From Candidatus Obscuribacterales bacterium (GTDB lineage: Bacteria > Cyanobacteriota > Vampirovibrionia > Obscuribacterales > Obscuribacteraceae), in assembly GCA_019746975.1 (NCBI GenBank), contig JAIERK010000050.1, positions 1-64,000 of the forward strand: a stretch of DNA of 64,000 bases, in the 5' to 3' direction. The first letter of the stretch is position 1. Each line of letters starts with the position of its first letter. The position numbers and the translations under genes were made by a program. This document shows, in pieces, positions 52,292 to 62,157 of this stretch. The notes beneath the pieces are model-generated. The model had not been told where the DNA came from, did not search any database, and saw nothing but the letters and a program-made list of their open reading frames with translations.

Positions 52292-54301
52292 GTGAGATTA
52301 GCAAGATTGTTCAATAAGTTGTTCGTTACCACTCTTGCAATCGCGTGGCTGGCAGTACCCACGATTATGCTCTCAGGCACTGAGATTCCATACCTGAATA
52401 ATTGGCCGAAGGTCCCTATCACAATCGTTCTTTTGTCTCTGGCTATAGGACTCTGTTTCCCTTCTAGAGCCCGTCTCGATAGTTGGATAGCGGCTATTTC
52501 AGCAGTGCTCATATTATCAGTCTCGAGCACTTCGAATTTTGGGGTCATGCCGATACTGAGAGGCGACGCAATTACAGTGCTCTTTTCTCTGTGCCTGGCT
52601 CTGGTATTTTGCGTTGTCTGTGCATACGCTTTTTTCAGACTAGGTCAAATCGCGGCAATCGAAGTGCGATCTCGATCACCAAGAGCGATTATTTTCGCGA
52701 TCACATCGGGCGCCATATCCGCTGCCGGGGCTCTCTTCGTTCTTTCCCTGTTGAGTATCAACGGTCCCTGGCAACTGGTTGCGATACCGCTTTTGTTGCC
52801 GCTCAGGCCACGATGGTACTTTTGTCTGGCAGCTATAGCCGCCGTCTTCGCTGCCAGTTGCTCGCACTATATCTACTCGCCTTATAGAAAGATCGAGCTT
52901 AAACCGGTGACTGGAGCGACCTTAGTGATCGGCAATGGCGTGCTTTACCAATCGTGCATGACGATACCAGATGAGAAGGAACTCGACAGACTGGCATCAA
53001 AGAAGTACGTCACCAACGACATGAATCAACTCAAGCACTACTTAGGTCGATTGAGCCTTCCCATGGTGGCGGCACCAAACAAGGACGAGGTACTCATCCT
53101 TGGTGCTGGTTGCGGCAACGATGTCGCCTTTGCGCTTGAATATGGCGCCGGAAAGATAGACGCTGTCGAACTAGACCCGACTCTTATCGACATTGGTAGA
53201 ACCAATCACCCCAATAAACCCTATGCCAGTCCGAAGGTCACTGTCTACAACACAGATCCAAGACGCTTCTTGACACAAACCGACAAGAAGTACGATCTGA
53301 TCCAGTTTGCCTTCATCAACGATGGACGCTGTTCGAATACTTACTATGACTTGAGTGGAGACAGTTTTGTCTACACACTCGAATGCCTGGAAATGGCAGT
53401 ATCAAAATTGAAAAGACGAGGCGTAGTGGTGATAAGCTTTGCTTGTCCCCAAAACGCAGTGGCTACAAAGAAGCTTTTGGCGACGGTTACAAATGCGTCT
53501 GGGTCCACCTTTTCTATGAAACAGCACGATTATGACGTGTACGATCTGGCACCTCAATATTCTTTCTTCACGCTTGGCCCGGCAGTTAAGCGCTACAACA
53601 AAACAACTTTTACACCAAAAGTAACTCGCTTCATATATCTCTCGCGCATGGAAAGTGATCGTGCAGATCTCGCATGCTCAGACAGTTGTCCCTTTCCAAA
53701 TTACGACAGAGAATCGGCAGATGCATTGCCGTTGAAGTTGGCTTTTTTGATTTTGTTGATCGTGACAATCCTGGTGTACAACTGTGATAAGCGGATAGGA
53801 GCAGCATCCAAGTCTTGCTACGTAGCAGTCGGCGCATTCTGGGCAGCCTCCAACTATTTCATCTATGTTGGCTCAATGCTGCAAATCGGCGCTGTGTGGT
53901 ACCTACCGCTGTTAATTGTTTCAATCAACGGAATTCTTCTCTTGGTATCGAGTGTGCTTCCGAATCGTCTGTACCAATCTATGTTTTACAGTCCCATGAC
54001 ATTCCTGCTGACACTTTGCGGAATCATCGGAATAGTTCAAATCGACGACAGTAGCTTGCGGCTAGCCAACGCTCTGATCCTCACATTCTTGGCGACGATG
54101 CTTTTCTATCGCCGCTTTCAAAGCGCCGACGAAAGCCGTGAGATCGTCCTCGGCTTGACACTTCTAGGATATTCTCTTGGAGTTGTTTGCAGTTTATTTG
54201 CCGTGTATCTCGGAGCTCGCCAGATCCTCGTTATAGCGCTGGCGGCGGGTGTCATTCTTTTCACAACGAAGACACATGTTCCAAAAGTCCAACAACAGTA
54301 G
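52292..54301 (+). CDS. Membrane protein with spermidine-synthase-like methyltransferase fold
   Basis: Five to six membrane helices (1-200) lead into a soluble Rossmann domain (about 230-440) with LILGAGCGNDVAFALEYGAGKIDAVELDP, which is the SAM or decarboxy-SAM binding motif of spermidine synthases, and DPRRFL with DLIQFAF. A further five helices (480-660) follow. This architecture, a SpeE-like domain between membrane parts, is known from multi-pass bacterial proteins. Whether it is an aminopropyltransferase or methyltransferase cannot be told. Start GTG 52292. Confidence 0.75.
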   Translation: MRLARLFNKLFVTTLAIAWLAVPTIMLSGTEIPYLNNWPKVPITIVLLSLAIGLCFPSRARLDSWIAAISAVLILSVSSTSNFGVMPILRGDAITVLFSLCLALVFCVVCAYAFFRLGQIAAIEVRSRSPRAIIFAITSGAISAAGALFVLSLLSINGPWQLVAIPLLLPLRPRWYFCLAAIAAVFAASCSHYIYSPYRKIELKPVTGATLVIGNGVLYQSCMTIPDEKELDRLASKKYVTNDMNQLKHYLGRLSLPMVAAPNKDEVLILGAGCGNDVAFALEYGAGKIDAVELDPTLIDIGRTNHPNKPYASPKVTVYNTDPRRFLTQTDKKYDLIQFAFINDGRCSNTYYDLSGDSFVYTLECLEMAVSKLKRRGVVVISFACPQNAVATKKLLATVTNASGSTFSMKQHDYDVYDLAPQYSFFTLGPAVKRYNKTTFTPKVTRFIYLSRMESDRADLACSDSCPFPNYDRESADALPLKLAFLILLIVTILVYNCDKRIGAASKSCYVAVGAFWAASNYFIYVGSMLQIGAVWYLPLLIVSINGILLLVSSVLPNRLYQSMFYSPMTFLLTLCGIIGIVQIDDSSLRLANALILTFLATMLFYRRFQSADESREIVLGLTLLGYSLGVVCSLFAVYLGARQILVIALAAGVILFTTKTHVPKVQQQ

Positions 54302-54602
54302 TCCAATTAAATTGGTTAACCGAGAAATTCCAGTATCAGGAAGCCGGCCAGGTCAGAAAATTACCTCAACAACCATTGTTTATATAAACAGGTACAACTA
54401 TCCAGAAATTCAGGAAAACGAGTCACAGCAACGATTTGCCGAGCTTTCCCGAGCGCAAGACCTGATTCTGAGACCCGCCTGGCCAACGACACTTTGATTA
54501 CAAATTGCTTGAACTCTGTAACTACGAGGAAAAAGTAACTTAGGACTGGGTACTTGATAATTAGGGGCCTGGTTAAGTTATTGAGCGAGGATTTGGCAGA
54601 CG
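54302..54602. other. Intergenic region before the 1324-residue protein gene
   Basis: About 300 bases. Right after the stop is a small palindrome CCAATT-A-AATTGG (54303-54315). No gene or RNA recognised; minus-strand frames here run on under the next gene and have noncoding-like composition. Confidence 0.4.
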
Positions 54603-57600
54603 GTGGTTTCGGAGCCCTTACAAGGAGCAAATCAAGAGTCTGAGGACCAGACTTCGGAAGGGCTCGGGGACGCGTCCACAGAAGACAAACCGTCCGATAA
54701 TGGATCCTCCACTCCTGATAATGAGGACGCAGCATCAAAAAAAGTGCAATTGTTTCCCAAGCACACGCAGGAGATTTCAGCCATAACACGGAGTCGGTTC
54801 GATTATCAGACCAAACCTGAGGATTCAGCCGAGATCGATGGTGAGTCCAATGAGTCCGAAGTTGAGAACGATCCAGCTCTGGAGCTCGACGAGGAAGAGA
54901 CGACCACCTCTGGTTTGTTTCAACGACTTCTCCAGCTTCAGGCTGAGGCAAGTAAGGAAATCGAGAAAGAGGAAGCTCAAAGCATCGGGCTAGGCGCCGG
55001 TCTCGGCTCATTGCTCGGCAAGATTGAAGAGAAAGAACTCTCGGATTCAGACGAGTTCAGCACCCTTTCATCCGAGCAAAGCCACGACCAGAATGATGCC
55101 GAGCCTGTTACCAACTCAGCATCAAGCACATTGACTGGCGAAACAGAGCCTATAGACATTGACTTGAAATCAGAGTCAGCTGAAATGGCTGTCGATGAAC
55201 TTGCTGAAGTCAATGAAGTCAATCAAGTCGATGAAGTTGCTAAAGTCGTTAGTGAAGCCAATGTAGAAGCAGATAGCGTAGAGACTCAAGATGAGGACAC
55301 CGTTTCAGAGACCGCTGCATCTGTTGGGCAACAACATATTGAAGTTGATGAGTCTCCTGCGCAAGTCGATGTAGAACAGGTTGAATGTCCCGAACAGACA
55401 CATGACACGGTTGAGCCAATCACGTCCGTACAGGAGGAAGTAGAACTTCCGGCGGAAGGAGACGATGATTCTGCCGAGCAACCGAATAAAGCAGATGATG
55501 ATTCTCACCAACAAGAATCAAGCGAGCAGGATGCAAACGACGAACAGATTGTTCAACCGGATTTAGAAGTCGAAGTCGACAAAATCGAATCTACGGAAGA
55601 GCAGGCTAGAGAGCCAGAGTTCGAAGGTCTAGAATTCGAAGATGTGGTGCCTCCATCGCCGAAGACCGTAGATGATTGGATAGGCGACACAGCTGCTGAG
55701 CCTCCGCTGAGTAGAGAAGAGCAAGAGATGATCGATGAGCTCGACTCTCTTTCATTTGACGAGCCGTTAGGTGGTCTCTCTGCTAGTCAAGCCGAGCCTG
55801 AGTCCATGCCCGACACCGATTCGGATCAGATATTTCTAAGCCGCGAAGAGCGGGAAAAAATCGCGAAACTCGGAGAGTCTGTTACTGAAATTCTCCCACC
55901 GGCTCCTACGGCTGATGCCCGTGGTCGAGGTACACCCCCACGGAGCTTGATAAAAAGACCGCCACCAAGCCAACCTGCAGGTCGTCCTCCCGCTAAAGCG
56001 CTTGACGCGTATGCCGACCTAGAGAGTGAATTCGGAGACGAGCCGAAAGCCACTCCCGAAAAGCGCAATCTACTGTCCTCCAAGATAGCGAAGCCCCTAT
56101 CTCCGGGCTCGGTCTCTCCTGGTTCTGGGGCACCGGGCTCTGGGGCTCAGGCACCTGCTCCGCCTCCGCCAGGAAAACCATCTACACAAGAGATTCAGTT
56201 GTCCTCATTCGTAGGACACAAGTCGAAGTTGACGACCGCACTATCCGGTGCAGGGAAAGGACGTCTCAGTGCGGAACCAGGAGAAGAGCATCCGACAATA
56301 GAGTCGAGCGCCGCCGATCTTGCTCGACTCGCACCGAACGCCGAAGTAGAAACAGACCCATTCTTCCAGTCCAGCACTGGTCCTTTACCGGCGCAGTTCA
56401 TGGCCAATCCCGAATTAGCCAATCCTCACCGCTCACAGACCCAAGCGAGACAAGAAGGCTTTATCCCGCAGAAAAACCGAGATAAGGTTCCTTCGCCAAC
56501 GCCGGTCGATGATATCGCTTTCGAGGACGTGCCTGCCCCTCCGACACTGGGCGGAAAGTTGATTGACGCGCCATGGAAAACGGTCAACAAATTGCCGGCA
56601 ATAACACCGGATATGTTGCTGAAGCTCAATGACAAGACCGGCGCGGACGATGCTCCGAAACAGCCCAATCGATTGGGCTCGCTTGGCAGAACGACCGGAC
56701 AGTGGGCAACCGAGCCGGGCAACCTGGACGACCTCGCTGCAGACGAGTTCATGACGAGCGAAATGGAAATCGACGAAGTCGAGCTCGACGAGATTCCGCT
56801 CGATGGCGAATCCGCGCCAATCATCCAGAATTTCCAGATGTTCTATCAGGAATTCAACAGTGCCTATGCGCACTCCGGACAACATACGAATCTTGAGATA
56901 ACTCCTGAATCCGCCGAGGAAGCCTACCTTCGAGGTAACATTCAGGAAGCGTGTCTGGCGTACCATACAGTAATCGAGAGACTTGAAGATAGTGCAAATC
57001 CTGATCTCGATCAGCTCGTCACCTGGCTCGAAACGCTCGCAGACATATATATCCTGCTTGATGATCCGGAATCGGCTGCGTCACTGTATTTCAAAGCGCG
57101 TCAGCTGAAACCTGAAAAGTCACGCCGCGTACAAAAATATCTGGCTTGCCTGTTGAAACTGGCAACCAAATACGAAGACGAGAGAAAGTCCAAAGAGGCG
57201 GAAGCGGTTTTTGTCGAAATGATCAAAATTGCCGCCGACGAACTGGACGAGAACGACATTCTGCATCAACGCATCAATGATAGTTACGTGGCTAGTTCCA
57301 GAAGGAAAGCCCAGAGTCTGACATCGTATGACGATCAATGTTCTACGGTGAGACTGAGGGCGATCGAGAAAGGTGATAAGTTTGATGCAACAAGAAAGCC
57401 CAGAGACATAATCCATTCGAAAGACGCATCATCAATAGATACAAGTGCATATAGGCGCCCTGAGTTTAGAAAAAAACTTACCGTCGCAGACATCGAGTTT
57501 GCCGCTGCCAAAGGAGCTGAGCAGCTCGGCGAAAGTCCTTTCATTCGAATGCTCAATTCACTGCCGGTGCAGATAATAATGAGCATCGCATTGTTGGCTT

Positions 57601-58577
57601 GTGGTGCATCTATCTTTGTCACCCTGGGAATCGGCGAGAAGCATTCTCCGATTCACAGTGGAATGAAGCTTGGCACTTACAAAACCGCCGACCAGCGCAG
57701 AGCCATGACTTTCCAGAAGAAAAAATCAACCGTATGGTTGCAAGATGGGACAAGCAATGGCAAAGGCAAATTTAAAACCGTCGCAAACGGAGACTTTGCT
57801 GATCTTTGGAACCTTCTTCCCGGACATCTGAAGAAAGAGACTGTCTTTTATACAATCAGCAACGGCATTATCACTGACGACGCCGGTCGAAAACTTTACG
57901 ACCCTGAAGCGCCGGAATTCAAGGTAATAGCACAAATGCGCCACTACGCCAACTTTGCGCAATGGCACTACGGCAAATACCACGTCTATCCCGACACTAC
58001 GGATAACTGGTTAAAGGCGCCCGGCGCGAACTTTAGATATCTCAATCCAGTATCTGGCAAAAGTACCTATGCCAGCATCGTACCCACCCAAGGCGCTTCT
58101 AGTAAGGATCTCGATGCTGTTGTCGGTTCCGGTCAGGTCTATCTCGGCGAGCCCCAACCAGAACCAGGAAGAATCGCCTGCGTGGTTTTTGATCATGTCC
58201 GGTTTTTCATTCGCGGCTTCGACCGCGATGGCAAAATGATCTGTGGCGATACTCCTGGACAGGCTTACTTCATCGAATGTTCGGACGGCACGAATGTCAC
58301 AGAGGCCAAAGAGAAAGAAGCTGCTATGGTCAAGGCAAAACGCGATAAGAAGCGTTATCGTATAGTCCTTTGTACTAGAGATCCATCAATCGCAGGCAAC
58401 TATCAAGCAGTTACGACAATCGGCCCCGCTTGTCTCTGGCTGTTTCTCATAGTCAACCTCTTTATCTTCGGCGGGATGATCGCTCAACGCAGGAAAGTGA
58501 GCACCTACATAGTGCTCTCACTGCTCACTGCTATATCGCTGGTTGGCGGTTGGTATTATATTGGATTGAGCGGCTAG
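54603..58577 (+). CDS. Very large acidic, disordered TPR membrane protein
   Basis: 1324 residues. Residues 1-760 are acidic and disordered, with Glu/Asp/Val runs and repeated short motifs (LSREE...I twice, FEDV.PP twice). Residues 775-900 are a TPR-like block (AYLRGNIQEACLAYHTVIERLED, LADIYILLDDPESAASLYFKARQLKP). One membrane helix follows at about 986-1008, then an outside domain of about 260 residues, and two helices at 1272-1320. The outside domain has YANFAQWHYGKYHVYPDTTDNW, which recalls pseudopilin-type sequences. No enzyme motif is seen. GTG 54603 was chosen (MVSEPLQGANQ). Confidence 0.75.
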   Translation: MVSEPLQGANQESEDQTSEGLGDASTEDKPSDNGSSTPDNEDAASKKVQLFPKHTQEISAITRSRFDYQTKPEDSAEIDGESNESEVENDPALELDEEETTTSGLFQRLLQLQAEASKEIEKEEAQSIGLGAGLGSLLGKIEEKELSDSDEFSTLSSEQSHDQNDAEPVTNSASSTLTGETEPIDIDLKSESAEMAVDELAEVNEVNQVDEVAKVVSEANVEADSVETQDEDTVSETAASVGQQHIEVDESPAQVDVEQVECPEQTHDTVEPITSVQEEVELPAEGDDDSAEQPNKADDDSHQQESSEQDANDEQIVQPDLEVEVDKIESTEEQAREPEFEGLEFEDVVPPSPKTVDDWIGDTAAEPPLSREEQEMIDELDSLSFDEPLGGLSASQAEPESMPDTDSDQIFLSREEREKIAKLGESVTEILPPAPTADARGRGTPPRSLIKRPPPSQPAGRPPAKALDAYADLESEFGDEPKATPEKRNLLSSKIAKPLSPGSVSPGSGAPGSGAQAPAPPPPGKPSTQEIQLSSFVGHKSKLTTALSGAGKGRLSAEPGEEHPTIESSAADLARLAPNAEVETDPFFQSSTGPLPAQFMANPELANPHRSQTQARQEGFIPQKNRDKVPSPTPVDDIAFEDVPAPPTLGGKLIDAPWKTVNKLPAITPDMLLKLNDKTGADDAPKQPNRLGSLGRTTGQWATEPGNLDDLAADEFMTSEMEIDEVELDEIPLDGESAPIIQNFQMFYQEFNSAYAHSGQHTNLEITPESAEEAYLRGNIQEACLAYHTVIERLEDSANPDLDQLVTWLETLADIYILLDDPESAASLYFKARQLKPEKSRRVQKYLACLLKLATKYEDERKSKEAEAVFVEMIKIAADELDENDILHQRINDSYVASSRRKAQSLTSYDDQCSTVRLRAIEKGDKFDATRKPRDIIHSKDASSIDTSAYRRPEFRKKLTVADIEFAAAKGAEQLGESPFIRMLNSLPVQIIMSIALLACGASIFVTLGIGEKHSPIHSGMKLGTYKTADQRRAMTFQKKKSTVWLQDGTSNGKGKFKTVANGDFADLWNLLPGHLKKETVFYTISNGIITDDAGRKLYDPEAPEFKVIAQMRHYANFAQWHYGKYHVYPDTTDNWLKAPGANFRYLNPVSGKSTYASIVPTQGASSKDLDAVVGSGQVYLGEPQPEPGRIACVVFDHVRFFIRGFDRDGKMICGDTPGQAYFIECSDGTNVTEAKEKEAAMVKAKRDKKRYRIVLCTRDPSIAGNYQAVTTIGPACLWLFLIVNLFIFGGMIAQRRKVSTYIVLSLLTAISLVGGWYYIGLSG

Positions 58578-58685
58578 CAATGACATCCTCCACCATCCCC
58601 TCAGCTCATGGCTTTCTGCGACGGGCTCAATTTTGGCGTGTATTGTTTTGAGGAACATTCGAACACGCAAGTGAAACATCGCGAT

Positions 58686-60413
58686 ATGTTGAAAAAAAGC
58701 ACCATTGCCTGCCTCATTCTGCTGGTCATCTTAGGCACCGCCGTTCGAACATACGGACTGGGACGGCTAACACTTCAGTATCGCGAATCCCTTACACTGC
58801 TCCACATCTCAGGGCATCTCCTGTCCAGCTCTCTTATTTCTGTCACTAGAGCAAGTGAGCTGGGCGCGTTGAACTGGGAAGATCTCATTGATAAGTATCA
58901 AACTAGCGGTGAATACTTCAGACAAGTCGCACGAGTGATCAATGTAGATCAACCCGACCGCCCACCTGGTTTCTATCAAGCATTATATGTATGGGCCCAG
59001 AATTACGGTGACGAGCCCTACGTGCTAAGACTCTTACCAGTGCTCTTTGGCGTAATCGGCTTGCCGGCATTTTTTTGGTTTGCATTCGAACTTTTTCAGA
59101 ACCGTGCTTCCGCGTGCTTAGCGACAACGATGCAATGTCTCTCGCCTCTTCATATTTTCTTTTCTCGAGAACTTGCGGAATACTCGCTGTTTATATTTTT
59201 CTTTTCAGTGTCCTGCGCGTCACTGTTGAGAGCATTGCGTCAGGGAGGACTGTCGAACTGGTGCGTTTATTCCGGCAGTATTGTAGCTGGTGTATATTGC
59301 TCCTACCTCATGATTCTGGTGCTTTGCGCTCAAGTACTCTGGTCTCTGTTATGTCTAATCAGTTTATTTCGCAAGAATGAGCGCCTGCCTCGACTCTTTA
59401 TCAATCAGAGAATCGTGCACGCCGCGATTGCGGTTGCATCCCTGGTGATACTGTCGCCCGTCCTTTCCATGGCGGCGACCAACTTAAAACGTGTTCAGAC
59501 GTCATATTCCTGGATTACCCAAACCATTCGGCAGTCTGACTTGAACAATGCCTGGCTTGCCTCTCCGCTATTCTCGTGGACATACAGACCGTCCATGACC
59601 TTTGAATACTGGTCGACTGGTTTGTTCGATAGTCTCTTCTGGTATCACGTTGTTATTCATGTAATCCTCTTCTCATCGATATGCTACATGACTGCTAATG
59701 CGCGCAGAGAGCTCGGTTTTCTAGCCACTATACTGTTTGTCTTCCTCTTCGCAATATGGATACCAGACGCACTTTGGGGTGGTCGAAGATCGATTGCGAT
59801 ACAGTTTTTCCTGCCTGTTCCTACGATAGCAATTCTCCCAGTGTCGTACATGCTGTCGCAGATTTGGAGCCGCGGCAACACAGGACGGCGTGTCATGCCA
59901 GCGCTCTGCATCATTTTTCTTTTGACTTGCCAGGTAGTCGAAGACCGATACGTGTTACGTAATCCAATGAGAGACCCGCCGGCAAGGTCGATCAACGCAG
60001 TCGCAGAAATGATAAATCGTCATCCTGATTATCCAGTTATTGTCGATCTTGAACGACGTCCTTCTCAATTTGCTTATGCTCTTGCATTGGGCAGATTGGT
60101 CGATGTTTCGCGACAAATCGTAATTGTGCGACAGCCCCCACCAGCCTGGATCAAGCACTACTTCAATGCATACATTCTGAATTTCGACGATGAACTGGCA
60201 GGAAAGTACAAGAGATTCAAGATCAAATGGATCTCTCGTCCCTGCGGAGTTGCACTGATCTACAGAAGCGGCGCAAAACCTGACTCCGCCTCGGTTTTGA
60301 AAACAAGTAAAGAAGATCCAAAAAAAGATCCGGTGGAAATCGAACGAGACTCAATAGAGATCGAACGGCAGCGAAGCTTTTGGAATTCGTGGTTTCAATT
60401 GGATGAGAACTAA
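58686..60413 (+). CDS. GT-C-type membrane glycosyltransferase or related protein
   Basis: About 575 residues with about ten membrane helices; the early loop contains DQPDRPPGFYQALYVWAQNYGDEPYVLRLLPVLFGVIGLP, the pattern of ArnT/PMT-like GT-C proteins (Asp/Pro-rich first loop, then RLP). The last 150 residues are soluble, ending in a charged tail with EIERD-SIEIERQ. ATG 58686 (MLKKSTIACLILL) gives a normal membrane start; the frame opens at 58608. It follows the 1324-residue gene by about 110 bp on the same strand. Substrate unknown. Confidence 0.75.
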   Translation: MLKKSTIACLILLVILGTAVRTYGLGRLTLQYRESLTLLHISGHLLSSSLISVTRASELGALNWEDLIDKYQTSGEYFRQVARVINVDQPDRPPGFYQALYVWAQNYGDEPYVLRLLPVLFGVIGLPAFFWFAFELFQNRASACLATTMQCLSPLHIFFSRELAEYSLFIFFFSVSCASLLRALRQGGLSNWCVYSGSIVAGVYCSYLMILVLCAQVLWSLLCLISLFRKNERLPRLFINQRIVHAAIAVASLVILSPVLSMAATNLKRVQTSYSWITQTIRQSDLNNAWLASPLFSWTYRPSMTFEYWSTGLFDSLFWYHVVIHVILFSSICYMTANARRELGFLATILFVFLFAIWIPDALWGGRRSIAIQFFLPVPTIAILPVSYMLSQIWSRGNTGRRVMPALCIIFLLTCQVVEDRYVLRNPMRDPPARSINAVAEMINRHPDYPVIVDLERRPSQFAYALALGRLVDVSRQIVIVRQPPPAWIKHYFNAYILNFDDELAGKYKRFKIKWISRPCGVALIYRSGAKPDSASVLKTSKEDPKKDPVEIERDSIEIERQRSFWNSWFQLDEN

Positions 60414-60420
60414 CCCCAGA

Positions 60421-61893
60421 TCAAAGTGCCCTGGGTTGCGCCAGCGTGATCAAGGCATCGACCGACTCGCAGCTGTCAGGAATGGTGGCTGTTCCTAAGG
60501 TAGCCAGAATACCGAAAGTGCCGGTGCTGGTGGTTATCGGAGCAGAATTCAAGATTTCGGTCAAATGCGACGCGAACTGTTTGGCCATTGCAGAGTCGGT
60601 ACAAGGCAAAATGCACGCCAGATTGTCGCCAAAGTGAAACAGCAGGTCGGTCTCTCGCAAGACCTGCTTGATGTGGTGACCGAGAATTCGGAACGCCTCG
60701 CCGTGGAGCGGATAAATATGATTGTCTGCTGACCTGATGCCGGCATTGATTATCACCGTTGAGAATGGCAACTTAAACCGCCGAAATCTGTAGTACTCGA
60801 GCGCCAAAAAGTAGAGGTATGCCTGATGTGTGTAGATAGCAGTCTCCCCATTGCTGAGCAATGCAGAGATTTGATGCACCTCGTTCCAGCTCACCGACAC
60901 CGGTTTAGTCTGCTCGAAATCAGCAGCATTCTTATATGAGCACAAATTGCAAGTGACCATGTTGAACACGATTGGTACCCAGGTAGCCTTATTCATCGGC
61001 AATTGCGCGAGGATACCAACTATAGGAGTGCGATCGTCAATCATCGTATAAAAGGTCTTCTGCAGTTTTTCATCGCATCCGGTTTGCTCGGCGAGAAGCT
61101 TGTTGTATTCCGCCTCCGGTAAGTTTGAATGTTTTTTGATCAAGTACGTGTCGAGACCAATCCCCTTGTCTCTGAGTAGATTGATCTGGTCTTGCAGAGC
61201 AGCCCCAGCCATAAGTAAGTGATGCAATGGCTTATCGATAGTGCGGTGCTGCCTGGCATCCTCTTTGAAGAAGCGGAATTTCCCGTGAGTCCAGGCAATT
61301 ACTTCGAGTAACGCATGTTCACCTTCAGTTTGATCGACGATACAATGAATGGGCTTTCCTTCCTGGAAGAAAATCACCGCCCGCTGCGCTTTATTGTCCA
61401 GATCCAGGCGTCCGGTCAACGCATTCATATCTACTGACTGAATCAAATTTGGAATCGCCATATTCTGCAAATCGCCTTCGAAGTTTGACTGCGACTCGGC
61501 CGGAGCCTCTACTTTAGTCAATCGGGCTGTTTGCATCTGATCTTGGGGAACCATCTCCTCTGTAAGCGTTTTCCTGCGTCCCATCTGAGGGAACGCGGCT
61601 TCTATAAGATTGAAGATCCAGTTCGGATCTGTAGTCTTCTGCTCCCACTCGAGGAATGAGCTGACCCCTTCGCCTCGATAGAGCATCCAGTGAACTATGC
61701 CCCTCATAGGATCGCGGGTGACCATGAGAGTGAAGCACTCCGGTGGCGAGCCAAACGGCATCTGGATGCTCATGCCTGTATTGTGAAGCGTATCGTCCAG
61801 CATCTTCTGCAACTGCTTCACAGACGGCGGCATGTCCTGATGCGCCAGAACAATCGTCTTGGGACCTTGTTGAGTTCTCTGCTTCCCAAACAT
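60421..61893 (-). CDS. DUF4388 protein with degenerate GGDEF-like domain
   Basis: 490 residues, soluble. DUF4388 lies at about 137-210 (FEGDLQNMAIPNLIQSVDMNALTGRLDLDN...GKPIHCIVDQTEGEHALLEVIAWTHGKFRF), a module seen in bacterial motility and signalling proteins. The C-terminal 120 residues follow the GGDEF fold, with FSTVIINAG, RETDLLFHFGDNLACILP and AKQFASHLTEIL, but the catalytic GG(D/E)EF is FGDNL and the inhibitory/metal sites are lost. It is therefore unlikely to make cyclic-di-GMP and may be a receptor or scaffold. GAGGAAAG lies 8-10 bases before ATG 61893. Confidence 0.8.
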   Translation of the reverse strand: MFGKQRTQQGPKTIVLAHQDMPPSVKQLQKMLDDTLHNTGMSIQMPFGSPPECFTLMVTRDPMRGIVHWMLYRGEGVSSFLEWEQKTTDPNWIFNLIEAAFPQMGRRKTLTEEMVPQDQMQTARLTKVEAPAESQSNFEGDLQNMAIPNLIQSVDMNALTGRLDLDNKAQRAVIFFQEGKPIHCIVDQTEGEHALLEVIAWTHGKFRFFKEDARQHRTIDKPLHHLLMAGAALQDQINLLRDKGIGLDTYLIKKHSNLPEAEYNKLLAEQTGCDEKLQKTFYTMIDDRTPIVGILAQLPMNKATWVPIVFNMVTCNLCSYKNAADFEQTKPVSVSWNEVHQISALLSNGETAIYTHQAYLYFLALEYYRFRRFKLPFSTVIINAGIRSADNHIYPLHGEAFRILGHHIKQVLRETDLLFHFGDNLACILPCTDSAMAKQFASHLTEILNSAPITTSTGTFGILATLGTATIPDSCESVDALITLAQPRAL

Positions 61894-62157
61894 CTAGGTA
61901 ACTTTCCTCTTGTCGACCCATAAGTAAATGTACCCAAAAAACATCGGCAAATCCGCATGTTGTCTTGCATTAGTGGAAGCCAGGCAAAATTTCTCATGAT
62001 CGAAAAATGGGGAGCAGATCAGCTAGAGCCTGTTGGACGACTTAGGAAGACATTTTTCAACCACTGTTGAGCGCGACTGGCATTTACAGTTTCTCGCTTC
62101 CACCCATCAACGTTGATGAGCTGGTGTCGATAAGCGTTTCACACCAACTCTGACTCG

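Noticed and set aside
54361-55011. 216-codon minus-strand ORF
   Set aside because: Antisense to the start of the 1324-residue gene, with composition typical of a shadow frame.
60411-60436. Bidirectional terminator between convergent genes
   Set aside because: AACCCCAG/CTGGGTT has a bulge and no T run on either side.
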